DNA from: an uncultured Clostridia bacterium | GTDB taxonomy: Bacteria > Bacillota > Clostridia > Lachnospirales > Cellulosilyticaceae | DNA: 64,000 nucleotides | Assembly (NCBI GenBank): GCA_937981575.1 | Contig: CALJNR010000007.1 | Span: 1 to 64,000 of the forward strand | Reading direction: 5' to 3' | In this document: in pieces, positions 26,196 through 34,321 of the stretch | Layout of the letters: each line of letters opens with the position of its first letter | How positions within the stretch are numbered: the stretch's first letter is position 1 | Program-made: the position numbers and the translations under genes | The notes under the pieces: generated by a model | What the model was told of the DNA's origin: nothing | What the model saw: only the letters and a program-made list of their open reading frames with translations | Database searches by the model: none

Positions 26196-27551
26196 TTACT
26201 GCCCTAATACTTGTTTTTTGCCCTTTTGCCATCTTGTATTTAAATCTTTCATAATATCTTCAAACGTTTCAGGTCTGTTGCCGATTGCTGATTCTACAAG
26301 TCTGTATTTGAAGTCTTGCGTCCAAAAACCAACTTCACCAGTTTGATCAATTTTATCCACTAAACCTTCTTTGCCAGGAGTTGTTGGTGCTTCTACGAAG
26401 AATACAGCACCTGACTCTTCTACAGGTTTTAAAGCAGCTGGAAATGCTCCGTCAATTGCTGGTGGAATACATACTTCATTTTCTGCAAAACCTGATTCAT
26501 TAATAAACCACCAGAACCATGCCATTGCTGCTTCTTTGTTTTTAGAGTTTTTATTAACCATAAGAGGAAGGTCTGGAGATACTCTTACATATTGTTTGCC
26601 ATCTGCTGCTGTCGTTGGGAAAGGCATAATCCCAATATCATCTGGATTATCTGCTAAAGCAGCAACTTGCGGAACCGCCCATACACCAAGTACCATTGTT
26701 GCAATTTCACCATCTGCCATCATTTGTTTTGAAGATTCCCAATCTGTTGTAAGCGGATCTTCTTCGATAAGCCCTTGATTAGCCACATCATAAAGCAGCT
26801 TATAAATTTGATAGTGAGCTGTTCCTTCTGCAAAAGGCTCATCCATGTCAAGTATTTTGTTCATGTAATCTGGATCTCCAGAAACATTTAATCTAGTATC
26901 TTCCCATTGGTTAAATGGCCATCCTGCTACATAGTTTGTATAAAGTGGTATAGCTTTTGTTTTTTCTTTAATTTGTTTTAATGCTGCCAAAAATTCATCT
27001 GGTGTTTTAGGAAGTGCATTAATCCCTGCATCCGCAAATACCTTTTTGTTATAAACTACCCCATTGATAGTAAATACAGGAGCGATCCCATAGATCTTTC
27101 CATCTACGCCGGTTTTAGCTTCCATTGGTCTGTATTTTGCATTAATCTCTTCAACTGTACCAATTGGCTCAAAGAAGTTTGGAAGTTCTGCTTGGTCTAC
27201 TCCATCTGGCAGCACAAGGACATCACCGTAATCTTCAGTATTCATACGCATTTTTACTTCACCATGATAATCTGTAATACCTTGAACTTTTACTTTAATA
27301 TTAGGATATTTTTCATTAAATTTCTTAACATACTCCGGAAAAGCAGTATCTGCTAAGTCTGTTCTTTGAGTTAGTACAGTGATTTCGCCAGAGATATCTC
27401 CATCTTCTGAAGGTGCAGATGCATCTGATTTTTCTGCTGGTTTTTCTGCATTGCTTGGAGCTGCAGGATCTTGTTTACTACCACATCCAGCTGCAGAAGT
27501 CAGTGTCATAGCTGCAGCCATACCAAGTGCTAATACTTTACTAAATTTCAT
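26196..27551 (-). CDS. Extracellular sugar-binding lipoprotein of an ABC importer
   Basis: A 451-aa lipoprotein. The signal peptide MKFSKVLALGMAAAMTLTS ends in a lipobox AAGC. An acidic and Ser/Pro-rich linker (APSNAEKPAEKSDASAPSED) leads into a family 1 solute-binding fold: ITVLTQRTDLADTAFPEYV, then KIYGIAPVFTINGVVYNKKVF and MVLGVWAVPQVAAL. It captures the oligosaccharide outside the cell and hands it to the two permeases. It is the first gene of the operon and has its own promoter at 27665-27693. Ligand assignment to manno-oligosaccharides comes from the neighbours. Confidence 0.92.
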   Translation of the reverse strand: MKFSKVLALGMAAAMTLTSAAGCGSKQDPAAPSNAEKPAEKSDASAPSEDGDISGEITVLTQRTDLADTAFPEYVKKFNEKYPNIKVKVQGITDYHGEVKMRMNTEDYGDVLVLPDGVDQAELPNFFEPIGTVEEINAKYRPMEAKTGVDGKIYGIAPVFTINGVVYNKKVFADAGINALPKTPDEFLAALKQIKEKTKAIPLYTNYVAGWPFNQWEDTRLNVSGDPDYMNKILDMDEPFAEGTAHYQIYKLLYDVANQGLIEEDPLTTDWESSKQMMADGEIATMVLGVWAVPQVAALADNPDDIGIMPFPTTAADGKQYVRVSPDLPLMVNKNSKNKEAAMAWFWWFINESGFAENEVCIPPAIDGAFPAALKPVEESGAVFFVEAPTTPGKEGLVDKIDQTGEVGFWTQDFKYRLVESAIGNRPETFEDIMKDLNTRWQKGKKQVLGQ

Positions 27552-27565
27552 TAAAATCCCCCCGT

Positions 27566-27578
27566 TTAACTAAGTTAA
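27566..27578. promoter_or_regulatory. Short palindrome before the mannan operon, operator candidate
   Basis: TTAACTAAGTTAA has 6-bp arms around one central base. It lies in the 5' leader just upstream of the GGGGGG ribosome site. It lacks the central CG usual for LacI-family operators, so a link to the LacI gene nearby is only possible. Confidence 0.3.
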
Positions 27579-27664
27579 TTAATTATTATTTTATGTATTG
27601 AGCATCACACTTACTTTTTAGCTTAATATTTTTTATATTTTAAGTAAATGTTTAACTTGTTTTA

Positions 27665-27693
27665 ATTATATAATACTTATAAAAAAAATGCAA
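27665..27693 (-). promoter_or_regulatory. Promoter of the mannan oligosaccharide operon
   Basis: On the minus strand, TTGCAT (27693-27688) and TATAAT (27670-27665) are spaced by 17 bp. This leaves a leader of about 105 nt before the solute-binding protein gene. Confidence 0.65.
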
Positions 27694-27974
27694 TATATAT
27701 TTTTAATCTGACACAAAATTATTATCTCTGTACCAATTATACACTTTTACCAAAAACAACCTTTCAATCCATAAGTATATAGTATTTTTTTATTCTTAAC
27801 AGTTTGTGTTTAGCTTATAAAACCTAATAAAAGTTATATAACAATATATACTCTAAATTACTTAACCTAAATATTAATTTAATTTAACTTAACTCGACAT
27901 GCTTATTTATTTGTTTTCTATAATAAAATATCAAAATAAGCTAAACAAACTTTTGGTTATCAAAATCATTATGC
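27694..27974. other. AT-rich intergenic region upstream of the mannan operon
   Basis: No open frame with a ribosome site. GTTTAGCTTA near 27808 and its inverse TAAGCTAAAC near 27935 occur once each and could be spaced binding sites. I see no catabolite-responsive element of the usual TGWAANCGNTNWCA form. Confidence 0.4.
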
Positions 27975-28020
27975 AAAAAGCACTTCTGGTTAGTAGTATT
28001 TAACTCCAGAAGTGCTTTTA
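27975..28020 (-). terminator. Terminator after the LacI-family gene
   Basis: AAAAAGCACTTCTGG pairs with CCAGAAGTGCTTTT around a 16-nt loop. T-rich sequence lies on both sides. Confidence 0.85.
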
Positions 28021-28027
28021 TTCTTTA

Positions 28028-29041
28028 TTAATCTCTAATATTTCTAACAGAATTTCGATAAATAACATTACTGCTTATAATTTGACGACCAATATGACCC
28101 ACATTATATTTAATTTTTTTAAGTATAGTGTCAACCGCTGTCTCGGCCATCGTCTCTATATCAACTTCTACCGTGGTAAGAGGCGGATCCATCAACGTTG
28201 AAATAATATAATTATCAAATCCCACAACCGACACATCATCCGGTACTTTTACTTCCTGGCTCTTAAGCTTATTTACAAGAAGGTAAGCTGTTTCATCACA
28301 GTTACAGACAAACGCTGTCGGCATATTTTCCGGAATAATAATATCGATAAATTTACCGTCTTTATTTCTATCACTAATGATGTAATTCTGTTCTACAACA
28401 ATATCATGTTCCAGCAGTGCCTTACAATACCCTAGGTACCTATCAAGTATACTGCTCGTTGCGTGTATATCGCCGACATATGCTATTCGTTTATGTCCAT
28501 TAGCTATTAAATGGTTAGTCACCATATACGAACCATAGAAGCTGTCACTTATAATGCTGTCATAGGCTGCATTTTGATTATAGAAATCTAGAAGCAGTGC
28601 ATGAATACCTCTATTATACAGCAAATCCGTATAATGTTCACAGATTTGGCCCAAAATAATGACTCCATCTACTTTGTGCTCTGCAATAATTGTAGGCAGT
28701 ATCATATGAAGTTCATGTTCCTCATCTAGTATTTCCAATATACCAAAACAATTGTTCTGCTTTAGAATCCTAGTGATATGATTATATACTTTCCAATAAA
28801 AGGAGTTCCCTGTTGCGTCCATGAATCTATCTGCAACCAGTATTCCTATATTATAGTAATCTTTGATATTTTCATTTTTTTGAGCAGAGCTGTAGCTGTA
28901 TCCCATCTCCGCTGCCAATTCAATGATTCTGTTTCTAAGCTCATCGCTTACCCCGTCTTTATTTCCAAGTGCTTTCGAAACTGTAACAGTACTTACATTA
29001 AGCATCTTAGCAATATCAGTCATTGTAACACTTTTTTTCAT
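28028..29041 (-). CDS. LacI-family transcriptional regulator
   Basis: A 337-aa regulator. The N-terminal helix-turn-helix reads VTMTDIAKMLNVSTVTVSKAL, with the hinge helix near GYSYSSAQKN. The periplasmic-binding-like effector domain (DGVIILGQICEHY, RIAYVGDIHAT, VSVVGFDNYIIS) follows. The ATG at 29041 (MKKSVTM) has AAAGGGAT upstream; the longer in-frame start at 29083 would add residues foreign to the family. It lies upstream of the mannan operon in the same direction and is its likely regulator, with a manno-oligosaccharide or breakdown product as effector (inference). Confidence 0.92.
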   Translation of the reverse strand: MKKSVTMTDIAKMLNVSTVTVSKALGNKDGVSDELRNRIIELAAEMGYSYSSAQKNENIKDYYNIGILVADRFMDATGNSFYWKVYNHITRILKQNNCFGILEILDEEHELHMILPTIIAEHKVDGVIILGQICEHYTDLLYNRGIHALLLDFYNQNAAYDSIISDSFYGSYMVTNHLIANGHKRIAYVGDIHATSSILDRYLGYCKALLEHDIVVEQNYIISDRNKDGKFIDIIIPENMPTAFVCNCDETAYLLVNKLKSQEVKVPDDVSVVGFDNYIISTLMDPPLTTVEVDIETMAETAVDTILKKIKYNVGHIGRQIISSNVIYRNSVRNIRD

Positions 29042-29240
29042 CTGCTTATCCCTTTCATATATCATACACTGGTGTTCGGTCACCTTTTTTTAATCTTATA
29101 GTATTTTAAAGTCGAATACAAGAACATATTTTTTACATTTAACGCTACAATCAGCATTCAAAACCTTTATCTTATTTTATAAATCTAACCTTTTGCTGCA
29201 TGCTGCTTTTTATCTCTGCAGTTTTTATTAAGTATCTTTT

Positions 29241-30428
29241 CTATAACGTTGAAGGAACACTCACTTTTTTACCTAAAATATCTGGCAGTAAAATGATAAC
29301 ACCTACAACAGATAATATAAAATACGTATAGCCAAAAACACTGATTCCTAGTTTCGGCATCAAACTGCTTGTAAATAAATTGATGATTCCTGGTGCAAGA
29401 GTAAAAGAGATGGTCCCTTGAATCAGAAGCGCTGAAGATCTATCTTTAGGCTGTACAAGATCTCCCACAATTCTTGTCTGCGCGCCTAAAGTGATTCCGC
29501 ATATTATCCCATGTACCAATGTCGTTATAACCACTACAAGATAAGAAGAGGCGTGCGCCAGTATAATCCATCTCAAGCTGATAAAAATAAGCGCAAGTAA
29601 AAAGAGCATATAGGGCTTTCTTGCCACTCTAAACTTATGTACAATTCCTAAAAGAAGGGCTTCAAAAATGACCATCAATATGGGCATAGCTGCTATTATT
29701 TCATTTGGGCAATGAAGCTCCATTAATATAATTTGTGTGCTAAACCCACTGGCTGATGTCAAGGTTCCAAACAGCAAGCTGGATACTAGTATAAACTTCA
29801 AATAAGGAATATTTTTAAATAAATCCAAGTTCAGCTTACTGGTTTTTGGAAATTCTTTTACAGCATCATCTTCTGATACTTTGTTCGGCAGTCTGCTGTA
29901 CATTAAAACATTTAAAATAACAATTACTACCCCTGTAAGAATTGCTGCTTTAATCCCAAAATGTCTCACAATAAAAGGTGATGCCACTCCCGATAAACCA
30001 AATCCTATTGTTCCAAACAGCCTCATTCTGCCAAAAGGTACTTGATACGTTTTACTCAAATCCATAATATATTCATCATGAACACTTCCAATAGGCTGAG
30101 TAAGCATGATTCTAATTAGATTGATAGCAAAAAACCACCTAAAATCTTCTACAAAGGCTAAAGTCAAGGTAAGTATCCCTTGAGAAATAACAATAACCTC
30201 AGCCCAAAGTATAAGTTTCTTATACCGGTCAATGAGCTTTCCCCAGACAAATGCAGCAGGAATAACCAAAATAGGGGTAAGCGAAGTAACCATCGCCATC
30301 TGATGAATACTATATCCTTTTACCTTACTCATCATAAGTATAAAAATTGAATTTATCATTGCATTACCTAAAAAAGTAATGGCACATGTTGTACAAAAAA
30401 TCTTCACTATATTTGACTGCTTTTTCAT
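29241..30428 (-). CDS. MFS transporter, oligosaccharide/nucleoside:H+ symporter-like
   Basis: A 395-aa membrane protein with about 12 helices. FVWGKLIDRYKKLILW in the helix 2-3 loop and GRMRLFGTIGFGLSG fit the MFS-1-like branch that includes LacY-type proteins. A central cytoplasmic loop holds PNKVSEDDAVKEFPK. The ATG at 30428 follows AAGAGGAGCAG; the upstream in-frame start at 30473 is unsupported. It is followed by the LacI gene on the same strand after 200 bp, so it may belong to the sugar locus. The substrate is unknown. Confidence 0.85.
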   Translation of the reverse strand: MKKQSNIVKIFCTTCAITFLGNAMINSIFILMMSKVKGYSIHQMAMVTSLTPILVIPAAFVWGKLIDRYKKLILWAEVIVISQGILTLTLAFVEDFRWFFAINLIRIMLTQPIGSVHDEYIMDLSKTYQVPFGRMRLFGTIGFGLSGVASPFIVRHFGIKAAILTGVVIVILNVLMYSRLPNKVSEDDAVKEFPKTSKLNLDLFKNIPYLKFILVSSLLFGTLTSASGFSTQIILMELHCPNEIIAAMPILMVIFEALLLGIVHKFRVARKPYMLFLLALIFISLRWIILAHASSYLVVVITTLVHGIICGITLGAQTRIVGDLVQPKDRSSALLIQGTISFTLAPGIINLFTSSLMPKLGISVFGYTYFILSVVGVIILLPDILGKKVSVPSTL

Positions 30429-30516
30429 TATCTGCTCCTCTTGAAACTTTCTTAAATGTCTTTGACTACTCAAACATCATAGTATAATATGCTTTGATTT
30501 TCAATAGATTAATATC

Positions 30517-30551
30517 AAAAATGCTGATAAAGTAAACTCTATCAGCATTTT
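30517..30551 (-). terminator. Terminator after cdaR
   Basis: AAAATGCTGATA pairs with TATCAGCATTTT. On the minus strand a T-run follows the stem. Confidence 0.85.
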
Positions 30552-30560
30552 GAATTAGAA

Positions 30561-31859
30561 TCAATTTTCTGTTCTCGGTTCTTCTTCTGGTTCTTCTTGA
30601 TTTGCGCCAATCTCCACCAAACGCACATTAACGTTAATAGGTTTATTGATAATAGTGAAATTCGGCGGAACTGTAAGATCTAGCGGCAGTGTATATTCTC
30701 CTTTATCAAGGTTAGTTAAATCTATTTTTACATTAATATCAGCTGCATTAAATGTAAGCAGTTCCTCTGCTGTTGCACTAAGCACAAGCTCAATATTCTC
30801 TGTCAGAATTTCATAGCCGAGTCCTTCTTTCATACCCGTGACGGCAATCTGTAGTTCATTAGTCCTCACTGCGTAGGAATAAGAATTTTCTTTCTTGATT
30901 TCTACTGTTACATTTATCTTATTATCAATATTATCTATATACTGTACACCCTTCGGCAGAACTATTTCTGTTTTTACAGCACTTGTTTGAATAATATCAT
31001 TTAACTGTATTTCTTTTAGATAGATTCTATCAATTCGATCTATAAGGTCAGCTTTACCTACAATAGTAATTTGTTTTGGCGTAATGATCGTATTGGTATG
31101 AACATATCCCTTAGGTACTGATCCTTTAAATGTAGCTTCAAGAGGAACTGACTTTTTCTTACCTATTGGTAATTTAACTTCAACAAATTGAGGGGACTTT
31201 TTAAGCTCTTGTATCTCCTCACCTGCTTCATCATACACTTTAACAGGAATAGTCTGTATAAGTTCATCTTCTGAAAAACTTTCAATATTTATTTCTACTA
31301 CCGCTTTACTTACTCTTTCAATATCAGATTTTGCGCCCCCTATTTCTATAGAGGAAGGATTAATGATTGGTGTTAAAGCGGTATATTCACTATTTGTATT
31401 CCCAAGAATAGTATACTGAATATCCTTTGTCACTGTCTTTTCTTTCTCAAGTACAATATTATTGATTTCATATTTAAGGCCTAATACACTGACTCCCTCT
31501 ACCCCTACTGACGGTACATACCTGGCCACATTTTGAACCGAGTCAGCTGATAAGTCATTCATGTATTGTGTAAGATCTAAAGTTATTGTAATTAGTGAAT
31601 TATCCACCTTGATTTTGTCTGTTTGCAGCCTGGGTCCTTTTACTCTTACCAAAATCTTTTGATTTCTGATCTGTTCTTGATTTTTAAGAACATATCCTTT
31701 TTCAGCCAGCTGCGAAAGCCCTCTGATCGTTACAGAAGTTACCCTGACTTCTTCGGGCTGCATAGGATTTTGTGTATTAATAACAAAAAGCCAAAGAATA
31801 GAGGCTAATATTACAGAAGCGATCTTCCACGGAAGATTTTCAGTAAAAAACTTATTCAT
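30561..31859 (-). CDS. cdaR: CdaA regulatory protein CdaR (YbbR-domain protein)
   Basis: A 432-aa protein with one N-terminal membrane helix (ENLPWKIASVILASILWLFV) that begins with the typical W-K-x-x-S pattern. Four YbbR repeats follow outside the membrane, for example IRNQKILVRVKGP, KSVPLEATFKGSVPKGYV and [14 protein letters not shown]. The tail is acidic (EEPEEEPRTEN). CdaR binds the membrane cyclase CdaA and tunes c-di-AMP synthesis. The gene overlaps cdaA by 8 nt. The usual third partner, glmM, is not next to it here. Confidence 0.93.
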   Translation of the reverse strand: MNKFFTENLPWKIASVILASILWLFVINTQNPMQPEEVRVTSVTIRGLSQLAEKGYVLKNQEQIRNQKILVRVKGPRLQTDKIKVDNSLITITLDLTQYMNDLSADSVQNVARYVPSVGVEGVSVLGLKYEINNIVLEKEKTVTKDIQYTILGNTNSEYTALTPIINPSSIEIGGAKSDIERVSKAVVEINIESFSEDELIQTIPVKVYDEAGEEIQELKKSPQFVEVKLPIGKKKSVPLEATFKGSVPKGYVHTNTIITPKQITIVGKADLIDRIDRIYLKEIQLNDIIQTSAVKTEIVLPKGVQYIDNIDNKINVTVEIKKENSYSYAVRTNELQIAVTGMKEGLGYEILTENIELVLSATAEELLTFNAADINVKIDLTNLDKGEYTLPLDLTVPPNFTIINKPINVNVRLVEIGANQEEPEEEPRTEN

Positions 31860-32709
31860 TTTTATGCTTTCCTTTCCAAATGTTCATTTTCTTTTCTGAA
31901 CGGGTTTTTCTTCTTGTAGATATCAGTATTTTTTTAATGACTTCAAAATCTAACCCTCTTCGTATCTTTCCATTTTTAACATAAGATATCGTTCCAGTTT
32001 CTTCAGAGACAACTAATACAATAGCGTCTGTAACTTCTGAGATGCCGATTGCTGCTCTATGCCTAGTCCCTAGATCCTTACTAATTTCCATGCTGTCAGA
32101 CAGCGGTAAAAAACAAGTAGCTGCTGCAATTCTATTGTTTTTAATAATAGCAGCTCCATCATGAAGCGGTGTATTTTTTTCAAATATATTAATAAGCAGC
32201 TGACTAGTAATTACTGCATCAATATTAATTCCAGTTCTTTCAACATCCCCAAGCTTCGTATCCTGTTCTAAAACTAAAAGTGCTCCTGTCTTTTCTTTAG
32301 ACATATGAATACAAGCCTTTGCTATTGCATCTATCGTTTCATCTGTTATCCCTTCTAATCCTCCATCAGAATTCGTAAGCAGCGAATCAAACAGTCTACC
32401 TCTTCCAATCTGCTCTAGTGCTCTTCTAAGTTCAGGCTGAAATACAACCAACAGGGCAATTGTTCCTACTGTTATTGTATTAGATATAACCCACCATACT
32501 GTATGTAATTGAAGAACATAAGAAACAATAGCTATTACAAGGACAATAACAACGCCTTTAAACAGTGCCCAAGTTCTAGTGTCTTTTATCCACACCAATA
32601 TAAGATACATAAGGTAAGCTACCACTAAAATATCTATAACGTCTTTTATATCAATATGTGGGATATTAACAAATGCAATTTTATCAAGAACTTCTTTAAT
32701 AACTTCCAC
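31852..32709 (-). CDS. cdaA: Diadenylate cyclase CdaA
   Basis: A 285-aa membrane enzyme that makes c-di-AMP from two ATP. Three N-terminal helices (VIDILVVAYLMYLILVW and following) precede the DisA_N catalytic domain, with the signature HDGAAII and the nucleotide-binding GTRHRAAIGIS. The C-terminus is basic (RRKTRSEKKMNIWKGKHKNE). The start is a GTG at 32709 behind AAGGAG. It is coupled to cdaR by an 8-nt overlap. Confidence 0.96.
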   Translation of the reverse strand: MEVIKEVLDKIAFVNIPHIDIKDVIDILVVAYLMYLILVWIKDTRTWALFKGVVIVLVIAIVSYVLQLHTVWWVISNTITVGTIALLVVFQPELRRALEQIGRGRLFDSLLTNSDGGLEGITDETIDAIAKACIHMSKEKTGALLVLEQDTKLGDVERTGINIDAVITSQLLINIFEKNTPLHDGAAIIKNNRIAAATCFLPLSDSMEISKDLGTRHRAAIGISEVTDAIVLVVSEETGTISYVKNGKIRRGLDFEVIKKILISTRRKTRSEKKMNIWKGKHKNE

Positions 32710-32843
32710 CTAGTAATACTCCTTTATAAACTATTTCTATTTTATTATAACATGTTTTACCTATGAGGTATATGAGCTCATTAAATATTTTATTGTTTTT
32801 CTCCCTGCTGTATTCTATAAAGAAAAATATATTTTCTTCCCTC

Positions 32844-32873
32844 AAAAAAAGAGACCTCTTCGGTCTCTTTTTA
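32844..32873. terminator. Bidirectional terminator at the end of the membrane-protein operon
   Basis: AAAAAGAGACC pairs with GGTCTCTTTTT around TCTTC. It overlaps the stop codon of the gene ending at 32871. Confidence 0.85.
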
Positions 32874-33893
32874 TTCATCAAAGCCTATCTCTTGTTCAAA
32901 GTTCATAGAAGGCGCAGACATTGTATTCATGTAATCACTTTGCTCAGCCTTTGTATTGTAGATACGTTTAACCTTTTTGTAGCTGGATGTAATATGAATT
33001 TTAGGCACTACTTTGACATAATAATAGTTTTCTTCATCCTCAAAACTTACCGTCTCTGCTCTCTGATAGTCCAGGGCCTTTGAGAAAAATTGTGCACATA
33101 CTGCTGTAATTGCTGCTAGGATTGTTGTAAAAATGATCTTACCCATACTGACGTCAATATTTAAAAACAACATGGCTAATATAAATCCCGTCAGATTCAT
33201 AATAGAGCCAATAGCAATCGCAAGGTACGGCGCATGGTCAATGGCCTGCTTTCTTATTATGTATACGATTGAAAATACAATAAAAAATACAACGATTGTG
33301 GAAAGCATCGTCCTATGACCAACAATACTTCTAATCCCACTATTTGTAAGTGTGTTTATGATTTCAAGAAGTTCCCCTTTTCCACCGCCCTGCGGCTTTA
33401 CAATCACTGCAAATTCTGGCATTACAAACCAAATAAACGTACCGATTATAATAGCAATAATGCATACATAACTTCCAAATAAGGCTGCAACTAGAGGAAG
33501 AATAACCTCTATGCCCAGGTTAAAGCATACGATAGCAGCAATAATCAATAGGCTCTCCTTTGGAAACAGACGCATAAAAAGCAGATACAACACCCACAAA
33601 AACAAAAACGATATTGCTCCCAAAATCAGATTAACCATAACAATATAAATAGGTGTAAGAATAACAAACCCTAAAACCATCCATTTATCAGGCAAAAATG
33701 TACCTAACAGAGATAAAAACAAAACCACCTCTACTTTATTAAGTACCCCTATATAACCTATAGAATCTCCAATCATAGAAATTACACTGAATACTACGAT
33801 GAACTTCAAAAACATTAAGATAATCGTTTCATACTGCTTATAGATTTTAATTAAATTTTGTCTCATGATAAGAAGTGTCTCATTCAAATTCAT
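32871..33893 (-). CDS. Polytopic membrane protein, unknown
   Basis: About 340 residues with eight or nine hydrophobic helices, including FIVVFSVISMIGDSIGYIG, PLVAALFGSYVCIIAIIIG and MLSTIVVFFIVFSIVYII. A conserved-looking cytoplasmic tail (SFEDEENYYYVKVVPKIHI) ends in an acidic segment. The ATG at 33893 has GAGGGCGGT upstream; the earlier in-frame start at 33935 lies well inside the preceding gene. It overlaps that gene by 14 nt. Operon with a DUF4015-type protein suggests a cell-envelope role, but I cannot assign a function. Confidence 0.75.
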   Translation of the reverse strand: MNLNETLLIMRQNLIKIYKQYETIILMFLKFIVVFSVISMIGDSIGYIGVLNKVEVVLFLSLLGTFLPDKWMVLGFVILTPIYIVMVNLILGAISFLFLWVLYLLFMRLFPKESLLIIAAIVCFNLGIEVILPLVAALFGSYVCIIAIIIGTFIWFVMPEFAVIVKPQGGGKGELLEIINTLTNSGIRSIVGHRTMLSTIVVFFIVFSIVYIIRKQAIDHAPYLAIAIGSIMNLTGFILAMLFLNIDVSMGKIIFTTILAAITAVCAQFFSKALDYQRAETVSFEDEENYYYVKVVPKIHITSSYKKVKRIYNTKAEQSDYMNTMSAPSMNFEQEIGFDE

Positions 33894-34308
33894 ATACCGC
33901 CCTCTCTTCATTAGCTTTATCCTGCTCATAAGCATCCAGCTGTTTAAGCAACTTATTATAACCTTTCAGCCTCTTTTGAGATAATGCAAAGCGTTTCCCA
34001 TATATAGCAGTTGAAATCATGGTATAGCCGATAAGAATAATCATCAAAGGCATAAGATAGGGAGTAATATATACTTTTATAAACTGCATTACAGAAGTCG
34101 GAAAAATTAAGTTATGGTTTATTCTTCTTAAAATATCCAGCATAGCAAACATCATAACAACAACTGTTACGCTGATCCTAGTTTTAAAATTTTTTATATA
34201 AATATAATCTTCTAAATAATAACTGTTTCGTCTTCTATCTTCGCTGATATACCGTTTCTCATATAACGCAAGCTTTGTCATGAGAATGATTTTATCTTGA
34301 TCAATCAA
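33880..34308 (-). CDS. Small membrane protein, unknown
   Basis: About 142 residues. A basic N-terminal domain (LYEKRYISEDRRRNSYY) precedes three helices (VTVVVMMFAMLDIL, YLMPLMIILIGYTMIS), then a charged C-terminal helix (ALSQKRLKGYNKLLKQLDAYEQDKANEE) that could be a coiled coil. I propose the TTG at 34308: the preceding gene ends TAAAGGATG and this gives a well-spaced AAAGGA. An ATG at 34332 overlapping that stop is the alternative. It is the middle gene of a three-gene operon. No family recognised. Confidence 0.65.
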   Translation of the reverse strand: MIDQDKIILMTKLALYEKRYISEDRRRNSYYLEDYIYIKNFKTRISVTVVVMMFAMLDILRRINHNLIFPTSVMQFIKVYITPYLMPLMIILIGYTMISTAIYGKRFALSQKRLKGYNKLLKQLDAYEQDKANEERAVYEFE

Positions 34309-34321
34309 AAGACCACATCCT

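Noticed and set aside
29042-29075. GGTGTTCGGTCACC near the LacI gene start as an operator.
   Set aside because: Arms are only 4 bp, and it occurs once with no partner at the mannan promoter, so support is too thin.
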